Position numbers and translations under genes: made by a program | Shown here: in pieces, positions 21,083 to 29,302 of the stretch | How positions within the stretch are numbered: the stretch's first letter is position 1 | Layout: each line of letters starts with the position of its first letter | Assembly (NCBI GenBank): GCA_019637795.1 | Contig: JAHBUY010000007.1 | Coordinates: 62,001-126,000 of the forward strand | Length of the DNA: 64,000 nucleotides | Reading direction: 5' to 3' | From: a bacterium | GTDB lineage: Bacteria > Desulfobacterota > Binatia > HRBIN30 > CADEER01 | Notes under the pieces: model-generated | Seen by the model: the letters and a program-made list of their open reading frames with translations, nothing else | Told to the model about the DNA's origin: nothing | Database searches by the model: none

Positions 21083-22570
21083 TCAGTCGAAGAGCCGCGC
21101 GACCTGCGGCTTGACCACCTTGCCCATCGGATTGCGCGGGAGGTCGTCGGCGAGGCGCAGCAGCGTCGGGACCTTGTACGGCGCAAGGCGCTCCTTGGCC
21201 CAGGCGCGCAGGGGCTCCAGCGTCAGGGTCTCCCCGGGGCGGAGGATCACGGCGGCGGCGACGCGCTGGCCCCACTCGTCGTCGGCGACGCCGACCACCG
21301 CGCACTCGGCGATCGCGGGGTGGGCGCGCAGCACCTCCTCGATCTCCAGCGCCGAGACCTTGAAGCCGCCGGTCTTGATGATGTCGATCGAGTCGCGGCC
21401 GAGGATGCGGTAGCTGCCGCGCTCGCGCACGGCGATGTCGCCCGTCCTGAACCAGCCGTCGGCGGTGAAGGCGGCGCGGGTCTCGTCCGGGCGCTGCCAG
21501 TACTCGTGGAAGACGCCGGGGCCGCGCACTTGGATCTGGCCCGGGGTGTCGTCGCCGACGACGGCGCCGGCGTCGTCGACCAGCCGCACCTCGATGCCGG
21601 GGAACGGCGCGCCGACATGGCCGGGCCGGCGCTCGCCGTGCAGCGGATTGCCGAGGCCCATGCCGATCTCCGTCATGCCGTAGCGCTCGAGCAGCGTGTG
21701 GCCGCTGATCCGGCGCCAGGCGTCGAGCAGGGCGACGGGCAGGGCCGCCGAGCCGGAGACCATGAGGCGCAGGCGGCGGCAGCCGGCGCTCATCGCCGCG
21801 CGCTGCGCCGGCGGGGCGCTGTCCCAGGCGCCGCGCAGGCGGGCGTAGATGGTGGGCACCGCCATGAACAGGGTGAGGCCGTCGGCGGCGGCGATGCGCT
21901 GCCACACCGCGGCGGCGTCGAAGCCGTTCTGCAGCTCGCAGGTGGCGCCGGACCACAGCGCCGCGCAGAGCAGGTTGAGGATGCCGTGCAGGTGGTGCAG
22001 CGGCAGCACGTGCAGGATGTGGTCGTCGGCCGACCACTCCCAGGCGCCGACCACCGATGCGATCTGCGCCGCCAGGCCGGCGTGGGTGGTGACCACGCCC
22101 TTCGGCTTGCTGGTGGTGCCGGAGGTGAAGAGGATCAGCGCCCGGCGCGCCTCGGCGACGTCGGGCAGGGCGCCGGCGGGCGCTGCCAGCAGGGCGTCGG
22201 TGCGCAACAGGCGCAGGCCGCGCTCGGCGGCGAGCGGCGCCAGGCGCGGATGGTGGACGTCGTCGGCGACGAGGATGGTCGCCTGCGCCTCGTCGACCGC
22301 ATAGGCCAGCTCCGGCGCCGGATGACTCGTGCACAGCGGCACGGCGATGCCGCCGGCGCGCCAGATGCCCCACTGGACGGCGACGTGGGCGCAGGTGGGG
22401 GCGACGAGGTAGGCGACGCGCGCCTCGGCGAGGTCGCCGCGGCCGTCGAGCAGTCCCCCGGCGACGCGCGCCGAGGCGGCGAGCAGATGCTCGTAGCGCC
22501 AGGTGCCGTCGGCGGCGATCAGCGCGCGGCGGCCGGCATGCGCGGCGGCGCGGGCGACGAGCGGGATCAC
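21083..22570 (-). CDS. AMP-forming acyl-CoA synthetase, malonyl-CoA synthetase (MatB/ACSF3)-like
   Basis: This 495-residue ANL-family ligase activates a carboxylate with ATP and joins it to CoA. The P-loop is FTSGTTSKPKG, the A5-type motif ERYGMTEIGM is clear, and GWFRTGDIAV, the hinge GRDSIDIIKTGGFK and the near-C-terminal NPMGKVVK lysine follow. The pattern ERYGMTEIGM plus DIIKTGGFKVSALEIE is typical of malonyl/methylmalonyl-CoA synthetases, but another acid is possible. It begins at a GTG overlapping the stop of the LLM gene upstream (GTGA), so the two are translationally coupled. Confidence 0.85.
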   Translation of the reverse strand: MIPLVARAAAHAGRRALIAADGTWRYEHLLAASARVAGGLLDGRGDLAEARVAYLVAPTCAHVAVQWGIWRAGGIAVPLCTSHPAPELAYAVDEAQATILVADDVHHPRLAPLAAERGLRLLRTDALLAAPAGALPDVAEARRALILFTSGTTSKPKGVVTTHAGLAAQIASVVGAWEWSADDHILHVLPLHHLHGILNLLCAALWSGATCELQNGFDAAAVWQRIAAADGLTLFMAVPTIYARLRGAWDSAPPAQRAAMSAGCRRLRLMVSGSAALPVALLDAWRRISGHTLLERYGMTEIGMGLGNPLHGERRPGHVGAPFPGIEVRLVDDAGAVVGDDTPGQIQVRGPGVFHEYWQRPDETRAAFTADGWFRTGDIAVRERGSYRILGRDSIDIIKTGGFKVSALEIEEVLRAHPAIAECAVVGVADDEWGQRVAAAVILRPGETLTLEPLRAWAKERLAPYKVPTLLRLADDLPRNPMGKVVKPQVARLFD

Positions 22571-23670
22571 GCCGCGTTGGGGCGCGGCACGCCGAGCGGC
22601 ACGTCGTCGAGCGCCTGCAGGCGCGGCAGCACGGTGCGGGCGAACAGGCGCATCGACCGCTCCGCGTCCTCGTAGGGCATGCCGGCGTAGCTGAACACGC
22701 CGTTGTACGCGGCGGCGCCGGTGAGATTGCGGATCTCGAGGATCTTCTCGTAGCACTGCTCGGGCGTGCCCCAGACCTGCAGGTTGAGGAAGAACTCGGT
22801 CATGGCGTCGACGCCGCCCGGCGCGCCGACGATCTCCTGCATGCGGCCGTAGCCCTCGTAGCCCTTGGTCTGCTGCAGGTGGGTGTCGAGGAACTCGTAG
22901 TGCTCGACGACGCTCTTCCAGTAGCCGCCGATGTAGCGCTCGGCCATGGCGCGGGCCCGCGCCGGATCCTCGTCGCAGAACGTCCAGCCGGCGACGATCG
23001 GCGCCGGCGCGGGGATGCCGGTCACCTCGGCGTGGACGCGGCGATAGGTGGCGAGCTCGTCGGCGACGAGGTCCCACGGCTTCTGGGGAATGATCAGCAG
23101 GCCGAGGCCGAGGCGGGCGACGATGGGGAACGACTCGGTGGACACGGCGGCGGCGTAGCTGCGGCCGCGGAAGGTGGTGTGCGGGCGCGGCCGGATGTCG
23201 CGCCGCGGCTGCTTCACGTAGGTGCCGTCGTATTCGCACCAGCCGCGCTCGAGGCCGGTGAGGATCATCTCCGCCGCCTCGGTGAAGCGCTCGCGGCTGC
23301 TGTTCATGTCGACCCCGAGGCCCTCGAACTCGATCCGCCCCAGGCCGCGGCCGACGCCGAGAATGACGCGGCCGTTCGACATCGCGTCCAGCATCGCCAC
23401 TTCCTCGGCGACCCGCATCGGATTGTGCCACGGCAGCACGACCACCATGGTGCCGAGCAGCAGCGTCTCGCTGCGCGCCGCGAAGTAGGCCAGCATCTGC
23501 AGCACGTCGGGGCACATCGTGTAGTCGGTGAAGTGGTGCTCGACGCCCCAGATCGACTGGAACCCGAGCGCTTCGGCCATGCCGCCGAGCCGCAGCTCCT
23601 GCTGGTACACTTCGAGGTCGCTGCGGCCGTGGTCGGTGCCCTGGAAGATGATCGCGAGTCCGACGTCCAT
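22567..23670 (-). CDS. LLM-class flavin/F420-dependent monooxygenase (luciferase-like)
   Basis: This is a 367-residue TIM-barrel protein of the bacterial luciferase-like superfamily. GVEHHFTDYTMCPD carries the conserved histidines, and ILGVGRGLGRIEFEGLG is the cofactor-binding loop. Family members use FMNH2 or F420 to oxidise long-chain aldehydes, sulfonates, aminopolycarboxylates or other organic substrates. A strong AGAGGAGG ribosome-binding site precedes the ATG. The gene overlaps the acyl-CoA ligase by GTGA, suggesting the product is oxidised and then activated as a CoA thioester. Confidence 0.88.
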   Translation of the reverse strand: MDVGLAIIFQGTDHGRSDLEVYQQELRLGGMAEALGFQSIWGVEHHFTDYTMCPDVLQMLAYFAARSETLLLGTMVVVLPWHNPMRVAEEVAMLDAMSNGRVILGVGRGLGRIEFEGLGVDMNSSRERFTEAAEMILTGLERGWCEYDGTYVKQPRRDIRPRPHTTFRGRSYAAAVSTESFPIVARLGLGLLIIPQKPWDLVADELATYRRVHAEVTGIPAPAPIVAGWTFCDEDPARARAMAERYIGGYWKSVVEHYEFLDTHLQQTKGYEGYGRMQEIVGAPGGVDAMTEFFLNLQVWGTPEQCYEKILEIRNLTGAAAYNGVFSYAGMPYEDAERSMRLFARTVLPRLQALDDVPLGVPRPNAA

Positions 23671-23799
23671 GGGGGCCTCCTCTAGCAGAAAATCCGTGCG
23701 CCGTGATCAGGAACCGGTGGCCGGTCGGCGATGCGACGACGCGCGTCGCTGGACGGGCAGCGATCGGTTGCGGTGACCGGGCGCCGATCGCCTGCCGGG

Positions 23800-24804
23800 C
23801 TAGTGGCCGAACACCTCGAGGATGCGCTGGTTGTTCTCCCGCAGCCGCTCGGGGGGAACGCCGATCGACGGGGCGTAGAAGAGGACCTCGTCGCAGAGGC
23901 CGGTCCACTGCGCCAGGCGGTCGCGCGCCTCGTCGGGCGGGCCGGCGATGGCGATCTCGTCGACCAGGCTGTCGGGGATGGCGGCGGCCATGGCGGCGAC
24001 GTCGAAGCCGGCGAGGGCGGCGCGGCAGGCGGCGGCGACCTCGGGCAGGCCGTGGAACTGCAGGATCGTGTGGTAGACCTTGACCGTGTAGTAGAAGCCG
24101 ATCTGCTGCTTGGCGTCCTGCACGGCGACGGCGCGGTCGGGATGGAGCGAGGTCATCACGTAGGGCACCAGGCGGCAACTGCCGCTGGCGCGGCCGGCGG
24201 CGGCCTCGGCGCGGCGCAGGGTGGGCAGCGTGACCTCGCGGTGCCAGCGGCGCGTGGCGATCGGATGGCCGACCAGGCCGTCGGCGGCGGCGCCGGCGCT
24301 GCGGATCATCGGCGGGTTCACCGCCGCGGTCCAGATCGGCAGATCGGGGCGGGCCCCCGGGCGCATGAAGACGGGAATCCTGAGATCCCAGAAGCGCCCC
24401 GTGAAGCGGAAGCCGAAGCCGTTGGCGGCGGCGAAGGCGGCGCGCAGCAGCTCGATCAGCTCCTTCATCCGCGCCGCCGGCTTCTCGAACGGCATGCCCC
24501 ACCAGTCGGTGTTCATGCGCGCGGTGCCGCTGCCGAGGCCCAGCACCATGCGGCCGCCCGAGAGCTCGTCGAGGTCCATGGCGGCGGTCGCGTGCACCAT
24601 CGGCGAGCGGGTGAAGGCGTTGGCGATGCCGGTGCCGAGCGTGATGCGGGAGGTGGTGGCGGCGATCGCGCCCAGCACCGCGAAGGCGTGCTGGTTGAAG
24701 AACTCGACCGAGAACACCGCGTCGAAACCGGCGCGCTCCGCCGCCTGCGCCAGCGCGAGATTGCCGCGCGTCGAGCCGGCGGTGAGGATCAGTCCGCGTC
24801 GCAT
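23800..24804 (-). CDS. LLM-class F420-dependent oxidoreductase
   Basis: This 334-residue luciferase-like oxidoreductase has SVEFFNQHAFAVLGAIAA and RITLGTGIANAFTRSP near the N-terminus and GGRMVLGLGSGTARMN as the flavin/F420 phosphate loop. The latter pattern is typical of F420-dependent members. A GGGAGACGAG segment precedes the ATG. It leads the minus-strand group LLM-LLM-ligase-sulfotransferase and is divergent from the nitronate monooxygenase gene. The shared intergenic region contains a palindromic operator candidate. Substrate unknown. Confidence 0.87.
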   Translation of the reverse strand: MRRGLILTAGSTRGNLALAQAAERAGFDAVFSVEFFNQHAFAVLGAIAATTSRITLGTGIANAFTRSPMVHATAAMDLDELSGGRMVLGLGSGTARMNTDWWGMPFEKPAARMKELIELLRAAFAAANGFGFRFTGRFWDLRIPVFMRPGARPDLPIWTAAVNPPMIRSAGAAADGLVGHPIATRRWHREVTLPTLRRAEAAAGRASGSCRLVPYVMTSLHPDRAVAVQDAKQQIGFYYTVKVYHTILQFHGLPEVAAACRAALAGFDVAAMAAAIPDSLVDEIAIAGPPDEARDRLAQWTGLCDEVLFYAPSIGVPPERLRENNQRILEVFGH

Positions 24805-24906
24805 GTCTCGTCTCCCGTCCCCCGTCTTCTCTGCTCGTCGGCGCTCGCGCGCCTCGCCCGCGCCTGGCGCACCCGAGGGCCGGGACGAGGCCGCGCGTCG
24901 ACGAGA

Positions 24907-24935
24907 TTGAATCTCTGATCAGGGATTCGTAGTCT
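24907..24935 (+). promoter_or_regulatory. Promoter with overlapping 20-bp palindromic operator
   Basis: TTGAAT (24907-24912), a 17-base spacer and TAGTCT (24930-24935) form a plausible promoter for the nitronate monooxygenase-GntR pair. A 20-bp palindrome, GAATCTCTGATCAGGGATTC (24909-24928), with nine of ten base pairs matching, fills the spacer and overlaps the -35 box. This is the classic position for a repressor site. The GntR-family regulator encoded by the second gene of this operon is the likely ligand. The site also lies 105 bases upstream of the divergent LLM gene. Confidence 0.55.
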
Positions 24936-24985
24936 CCTAGCCAACCCCGCCCGCCGGCGGCAAGCGAAAAGCGAGGAGCCCGCGC

Positions 24986-25942
24986 ATGCGATTCCACACC
25001 CCGATCTGCGATCTGTTCGGCATTCGCCACCCGATCTTCCTCGCCGGCATGGGGCAGGTGGCCTACGCCGAGGTCTGCGCCGCGGTGTCGGAAGCGGGGG
25101 GCTTCGGCACGCTCGGCATGGTCGGTGCGGCGCCGGAGGGCATCCGCGACGAGATGCGCCGGGTGAAGGCGCTGACCGACAAGCCCTTCGGAGTCGACCT
25201 GCTGCAGGCGCTCCCCGATCAGGTGGAGGCGGCGATCGACGTCATCATCGAGGAGGGGGCGACGGCGTTCATCGCCGGGCTGGGCATTCCCGGCCCGGTG
25301 ATCGGCCGCTGTCACGCCGGCGGCGTCAAGGTGGTGTCGATGTGCGGCACGGTCGAGCACGCGCGCAAGGCCGAGCAGGCGGGCTGCGACGTAGTGGTGG
25401 CGCAGGGCACCGAGGCGGGCGGGCACACCGGCCGCGTCGCCGCCATGGCGCTGATCCCGCAGACGGTCGACGCGGTGCGCATTCCGGTCCTCGGCGCCGG
25501 CTCGATCGTCGACGGCCGGGGCTTCGTCGCGGCGCTGGCGCTCGGCGCCCAGGGGGTGTGGATGGGGACGCGGTTCATCGCCACCACCGAGGCGCGGGCG
25601 GCGCGCCAGTTCAAGGAGCGGATCGTCGCCGCGCGCGGCAGCGAGACGGTGGTGACGCGCTGCTACTCGGGCAAGCCGATGCGGGTCATCACCAACCCCT
25701 ACGTCGAGGAGCAGGAGCGGCACCCGGAGAACATCCGCCGCTTCCCCGAGCAGATGCTGCACAGCGCCGTGACCGGGGTGATCAACTACGTCGACGACGA
25801 CGCCACCGACCCGCAGCGGACCTGCATGCCGGCGGGGCAGGGGATTGGCGGCATCGCCGACGTCGTCCCGGCCGGCGACGTCGTGCGCCGCGTCCTGCGT
25901 CAGGCGGCGGAGACGGTCGGCGCGCTCGGGCACCTGCCGTGA
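24986..25942 (+). CDS. Nitronate monooxygenase (2-nitropropane dioxygenase family)
   Basis: This 318-residue FMN-dependent TIM-barrel protein matches the NMO/FabK-like family. LAGMGQVAYAEVCAAVSEAGG is followed by GVDLL, the catalytic-histidine segment QGTEAGGHTGR, and the FMN phosphate motifs LGAGSIVDGRG and ALGAQGVWMGTRF. Family members denitrify alkyl nitronates such as propionate-3-nitronate, or act as enoyl reductases. It is divergent from the LLM genes, and the regulator gene overlaps its stop by GTGA, so it is likely the primary regulated gene. Confidence 0.88.
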   Translation: MRFHTPICDLFGIRHPIFLAGMGQVAYAEVCAAVSEAGGFGTLGMVGAAPEGIRDEMRRVKALTDKPFGVDLLQALPDQVEAAIDVIIEEGATAFIAGLGIPGPVIGRCHAGGVKVVSMCGTVEHARKAEQAGCDVVVAQGTEAGGHTGRVAAMALIPQTVDAVRIPVLGAGSIVDGRGFVAALALGAQGVWMGTRFIATTEARAARQFKERIVAARGSETVVTRCYSGKPMRVITNPYVEEQERHPENIRRFPEQMLHSAVTGVINYVDDDATDPQRTCMPAGQGIGGIADVVPAGDVVRRVLRQAAETVGALGHLP

Positions 25943-26709
25943 GCGCCACGCCGGCCCGACGGCGGCCGCCGCCGCGGCGCGGCAAGGCGCGCCGCGGCAA
26001 GGCGGCGGTCGTCCTCGCCCAGGAGATCGCGCGCGAGATCCACCGCCGCGGCCTCGGCGCCGGCGACAAGCTGCTGGGCGAGCAGAAGATGGTCGAGCGC
26101 TACGGCGTCGCCCGCGGCTCGCTGCGCGAAGCGCTGCGGTACCTCGAGCTGCAGGGGGTGCTGCGCATCAAGTCCGGGCCTGGCGGCGGGCCGGTGATCC
26201 AGGTGCCCGACGGACGCCACTTCGCCAGCACGCTGGCGCTGATGCTGCAGTTCGTCGGCGCGCGCTTCCGCGCCATCGTCGAGACCCGCTGGGTGGTGGA
26301 GCCCGGGATCGCCGCGCTGGCGGCCGAGCGGGCGAGCGCCGCCGACATTACCGCGCTGCGCGACTGCCTGGCGGCGATGCGCGAGGCGCTCGCCGACCCG
26401 CGGCGCTTCGCCGAGGAGAATCGCCGCTTCCACGATCTCCTCGCCTACGCCAGCGGCAACCCGCTGTTCCGCTTCCTCGTCCCGGCACTGCACTGGATCT
26501 CCGACGGCGCCGGCGGGGACTACCGCCCCGACGAGCGCCGCCGCATCCTGCGCGGCATGGCCGACATCCTCGCCGCCGTCGAGGCGCGGGCGCCGGCGAT
26601 CGCCTACGATCTCACCCGCGCCTTCTTCGGGGCGTCGCTGGCGTACCTCGACCGCGCGCACGGCGAGCTGATGGCGCGCCCGCTGCGCTGGTCGGACTAC
26701 CGCGACTGA
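25939..26709 (+). CDS. GntR-family transcriptional regulator (FadR/FCD subfamily)
   Basis: This 256-residue regulator has a winged helix (roughly residues 22-90) with LLGEQKMVERYGVARGSLREALRYLE, followed by an all-helical FCD-type ligand domain containing RFHDLLAY. The first 20 residues are very Arg/Lys-rich. It starts at a GTG overlapping the nitronate monooxygenase stop, so it probably regulates its own operon through the palindrome at 24909-24928. FCD regulators typically respond to carboxylic acids or acyl-CoAs, which would fit the neighbouring acyl-CoA ligase; this is inference. Confidence 0.88.
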   Translation: MSATPARRRPPPRRGKARRGKAAVVLAQEIAREIHRRGLGAGDKLLGEQKMVERYGVARGSLREALRYLELQGVLRIKSGPGGGPVIQVPDGRHFASTLALMLQFVGARFRAIVETRWVVEPGIAALAAERASAADITALRDCLAAMREALADPRRFAEENRRFHDLLAYASGNPLFRFLVPALHWISDGAGGDYRPDERRRILRGMADILAAVEARAPAIAYDLTRAFFGASLAYLDRAHGELMARPLRWSDYRD

Positions 26710-26754
26710 GCGCGGCGCGCTCGCGCCGTCGTCCGTGCCACGAGGCGGAGGCAG

Positions 26755-26774
26755 GCGGGGCGGCGGCGCCCCGC
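26755..26774. terminator. Hairpin between convergent genes
   Basis: A 7-bp perfect GC-only stem with a 6-base loop lies 45 bases past the GntR stop and 5 bases past the stop of the convergent coiled-coil gene. No T tract follows. Its position suggests a bidirectional transcription stop. Confidence 0.35.
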
Positions 26775-26779
26775 GGGAT

Positions 26780-27184
26780 TCACGCCTTCAGGGCGTGCTG
26801 GAAGCGCCGGGCGACCGCCACCGCCGTGCGCCGGGCATCCCCGAGGATGGAGTCGGCCGACTGCTTGATGTCCTTCCACGACTCGCCGGCGGCGCGGCCG
26901 AGGCGGTCGAGGCTGCGCGCCGCCTCGCGCTGGCGCGCCTGCAGCGCCTTCATCTGCGCCCGCGCGTCGGCGCGCAGGGCGGCGATGCGGCGCCGGGCAT
27001 CGGCTTCGATCTTGGTCTCGGCGCGCCGCAGCCCTTTGCGCAGGTCGGCGATCGAGCGATCGAGATGCTGCACGCCCTGGCGGATCTCGCCGTACGCGGC
27101 GCGGACCTCGCGCGGCATCGCCGGGCGCGCGCGCTTCGCCGTCGCGCGCCCGCGGACCGTCCTCTTCGCTGCCTTGGTCGCCAT
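26780..27184 (-). CDS. Basic coiled-coil protein of unknown function
   Basis: This 134-residue protein has an Arg/Lys/Ala-rich N-terminal tail of about 25 residues resembling the basic tails of histone-like proteins. A long amphipathic helical region with heptad-like spacing follows (about 28-115). No enzymatic motif is present. A strong AGAGGAGG ribosome-binding site precedes the ATG, supporting a real gene. It might bind nucleic acid or polyanions, or be a phasin-like helical protein; neither is demonstrated. It is convergent with the GntR gene. Confidence 0.68.
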   Translation of the reverse strand: MATKAAKRTVRGRATAKRARPAMPREVRAAYGEIRQGVQHLDRSIADLRKGLRRAETKIEADARRRIAALRADARAQMKALQARQREAARSLDRLGRAAGESWKDIKQSADSILGDARRTAVAVARRFQHALKA

Positions 27185-27282
27185 CGCTGGCCTCCTCTCG
27201 CTGGGGTGGACAGCGACAGGCTAACAGTCCCGGCGCCGCTCGCCAGTGGCGCGGGGTCAGCCTTGATGCGACGAAAACATTT

Positions 27283-27428
27283 CACCACGGAGGCACGGAG
27301 ACACGGAGTAACCTGGACAAGAGAGGGTTCGCGGGCGAGATCCCCAACGCCATCAGCAATGGCCATAGGGATCGCGCCCACCCGCCATTCCCAGGCTGCA
27401 CCCTCTGTGTCTCCGTGCCTCCGTGGTG
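27283..27428. repeat. 146-bp snapback repeat, CACGGAG type (MITE-like)
   Basis: The left arm (27283-27308) and right arm (27403-27428) are 26-bp inverted repeats with one mismatch. Each arm consists of CACGGAGG/CACGGAGA units. The 94-base centre also folds back: a GATCCCC/GGGATC region is partly complementary, and the tip is GCCAT-CAGCA-ATGGC. The whole element can therefore form one long hairpin. It lies between the coiled-coil gene and the SDR gene, with no coding capacity of its own. No flanking duplication is obvious. Confidence 0.85.
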
Positions 27429-27450
27429 CAGGTGTCTTGTCGTATCGAGG

Positions 27451-28194
27451 TTAGCTGACGAGGCCGAGGCCGCCGTCGAGGACGACGACCTCGCCGGTCA
27501 TGTAGCGGGAGATCACCACCCCGTAGATGGTGTCGGCGACGTCCTCGGCGGTCGCCGAGCGCGCGAGCGGCGCGCTGTGCTGCACGGCGGCATGGATCGG
27601 TGCCCAGTCCTTGGTCCAGGGCGTCGCCACCAGACCGGGGGCGACGGCGTTGACGCGCACCGGGCCGACGACGCGGGCGAGCAGGCGGGTGAGGTGGTTG
27701 ATCGCCGCCTTCGACACCGCGTACGGGATCGAGCTGCCGGTCGGGCGGACGCCGGCCAGCGAGGTGACGTTGACGATCACGCCGCGGTCGCTCTGGCGCA
27801 GCGCCGGCAGCGCGGCGCGGCTCAGGTACCAGGTGCCGAGCAGGTTGACGTCCAGGATGCGGCGGAAGACCTCGTCGGTGACCGCATCGAGGTCGGCGTG
27901 CGGGATGAGCGCCGTGGTGCCGGCGTTGTTGACCAGGATGTCGAGGCGGCCGAGGCGGCGCACCGTCTCCGCCACCAGGCGCTGGCAGGTCGCCTCCTCG
28001 GCGACGCTGCCCTGCAGGTAGATGGCGTTCGGCAGCGACGCCGCGACCCGCTCGCCGGCCTCGACCGAGGTCGAGGAGTTGACCACCACCGCCGCGCCGG
28101 CGGCGGCGAGGCGGCGCGCGGTCGCCTCGCCGATGCCGCTCGACGAGCCGGTGACCAGGGCGACCTGGCCGGCGAGCGTGCCCGAATCGCTCAT
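27451..28194 (-). CDS. Short-chain dehydrogenase/reductase
   Basis: This 247-residue classical SDR has the cofactor motif TGSSSGIG (15-22), NNAG (89-92), and the catalytic Ser145, Tyr158 and Lys162 (YAVSK). VNAVAPGLVATPW matches the substrate-loop region seen in FabG-like oxidoreductases. It reversibly oxidises an unknown alcohol with NAD(P). The ATG overlaps the stop of the upstream diiron protein gene (ATGA), so it is the third gene of the TetR-diiron oxidase-SDR unit and could process the hydroxylated product. Confidence 0.9.
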   Translation of the reverse strand: MSDSGTLAGQVALVTGSSSGIGEATARRLAAAGAAVVVNSSTSVEAGERVAASLPNAIYLQGSVAEEATCQRLVAETVRRLGRLDILVNNAGTTALIPHADLDAVTDEVFRRILDVNLLGTWYLSRAALPALRQSDRGVIVNVTSLAGVRPTGSSIPYAVSKAAINHLTRLLARVVGPVRVNAVAPGLVATPWTKDWAPIHAAVQHSAPLARSATAEDVADTIYGVVISRYMTGEVVVLDGGLGLVS

Positions 28195-29300
28195 TGCGCG
28201 GCCGCCGGCTGTCCCTGCGGGGCGTTGGCCATGAACTGGGCCAGCAACTGCACCAGCTCCTGCGGCGGGGTCATCTCCGGGTCCTCGACCGAGTCCTTCA
28301 GATGCTCGAACTGCAGCAGGTCGAGCTTCTCGTAGGCGGCGCGGACCCGCGGCGTCAACAGGCCGAGGCGCTTCAGGTTGGGGACGATCTTCTGGAACAT
28401 CATCTGGCGGAAGCCGCGCATGAAGGGCGTCTGCTGCGACCAGTCGTTCCACACCTTGGTGTCCCAGCCGAGGCGTTCGAAGACGGGCGTGATCAACAGG
28501 CGCTCGCGCAGCAGGTGGGTCGCCTCGATGACGAACTCCTCGCGCTCGCGCAGCTCCGCCGCGCTCATCTCCTTGCTGTACAGGTCGGCCAGCGACAGCA
28601 CGCCGAAGGCGACGTGGCGCGATTCGTCCTGCATGACCCGCCCGATCAGGTCCTGGATCAACGGCTCGTCCATCATCTGCATGCGGGTGACCCCGAACGC
28701 CGCCAGCGCCAGGCCTTCGACCATGATCTGCATGCCGAGGAAGGTGATGTCCCAGCGGCTGTCGGTGATGATGTCGTCGAGCAGACGGTTGAGGCTCGGC
28801 ACGCACTCGTAGGAGAGGCCGAGCTTCTCGGTCAGGTAGCGGTGGTACACCTCGACGTGCCGCGCCTCGTCGGCGACCTGGTTGGCGGCGTAGAATTTCG
28901 CCTCCTCCCAGGGCACGCCCTGCACGATCTTGGCGGTCGCCAGCAGCGCCCCCTGCTCGCCGTGCAGGAACTGCGACAGCATGAACGCGTTGATGTTGAG
29001 CTGGAAGGTGACGACCTCCTCGTCGTTCAGCGCCCTGGGCGGCGCCAGCAGCGTGTTCATCAGCGCCGGCATGCCGTTGGCGACCCGCTCCTTGACCATG
29101 CGCTCCAGGTTCACGTCGATCGACCAGTCGAGGTCGTTGGCGTTCCAGGCCAGCGTCTTGCCCTTCTCGTACAGGGTCAGCAGGTTCCGCTTCTCGAGCG
29201 CGTAGCGCCAGTCGAAGACGGTCTCCATCGTCGATTTCACGGACTCGAACACCGGGCCCTGCTTCGGGAGCGGCAACGGATTGTGCTGGGTGTACTGCAT
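28191..29300 (-). CDS. R2-like ferritin-superfamily diiron oxidase
   Basis: This 369-residue four-helix-bundle protein has two carboxylate/ExxH iron-ligand sets: Glu115 (HGEQG), Glu145-x-x-His148 (DEARH), Glu195 (VEGLAL) and Glu226-x-x-His229 (DESRH). This is the ligand pattern of ribonucleotide reductase R2, R2-like ligand-binding oxidases and related diiron oxygenases. It is not a class I NrdB by context: no nrdA is nearby. It more likely performs oxygenation or desaturation of an unknown substrate. A GGAGGT site precedes the ATG, 2 bases after the TetR stop. Confidence 0.8.
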   Translation of the reverse strand: MQYTQHNPLPLPKQGPVFESVKSTMETVFDWRYALEKRNLLTLYEKGKTLAWNANDLDWSIDVNLERMVKERVANGMPALMNTLLAPPRALNDEEVVTFQLNINAFMLSQFLHGEQGALLATAKIVQGVPWEEAKFYAANQVADEARHVEVYHRYLTEKLGLSYECVPSLNRLLDDIITDSRWDITFLGMQIMVEGLALAAFGVTRMQMMDEPLIQDLIGRVMQDESRHVAFGVLSLADLYSKEMSAAELREREEFVIEATHLLRERLLITPVFERLGWDTKVWNDWSQQTPFMRGFRQMMFQKIVPNLKRLGLLTPRVRAAYEKLDLLQFEHLKDSVEDPEMTPPQELVQLLAQFMANAPQGQPAAAQ

Positions 29301-29302
29301 GC

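Noticed and set aside
23671..23799. Possible hairpin GCGACG-N5-CGTCGC between the two LLM genes
   Set aside because: Stem is only 6 bp with no T tract; such short stems are frequent in this GC-rich sequence.
21083..25933. A minus-strand frame open for about 1616 codons through four genes
   Set aside because: It is open only because of high GC; real protein families (LLM, acyl-CoA ligase) occupy separate, overlapping frames with their own ribosome-binding sites.
27309..27402. Segment resembling a tRNA T-arm (GGTTCG...) inside the 146-bp repeat
   Set aside because: No acceptor stem or D-arm and no cloverleaf; the complementarity belongs to the palindrome.
28191..29300. Ribonucleotide reductase small subunit
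   Set aside because: Iron ligands fit, but the sequence lacks the NrdB core and there is no nrdA or related gene nearby; a diiron oxidase is a better description.
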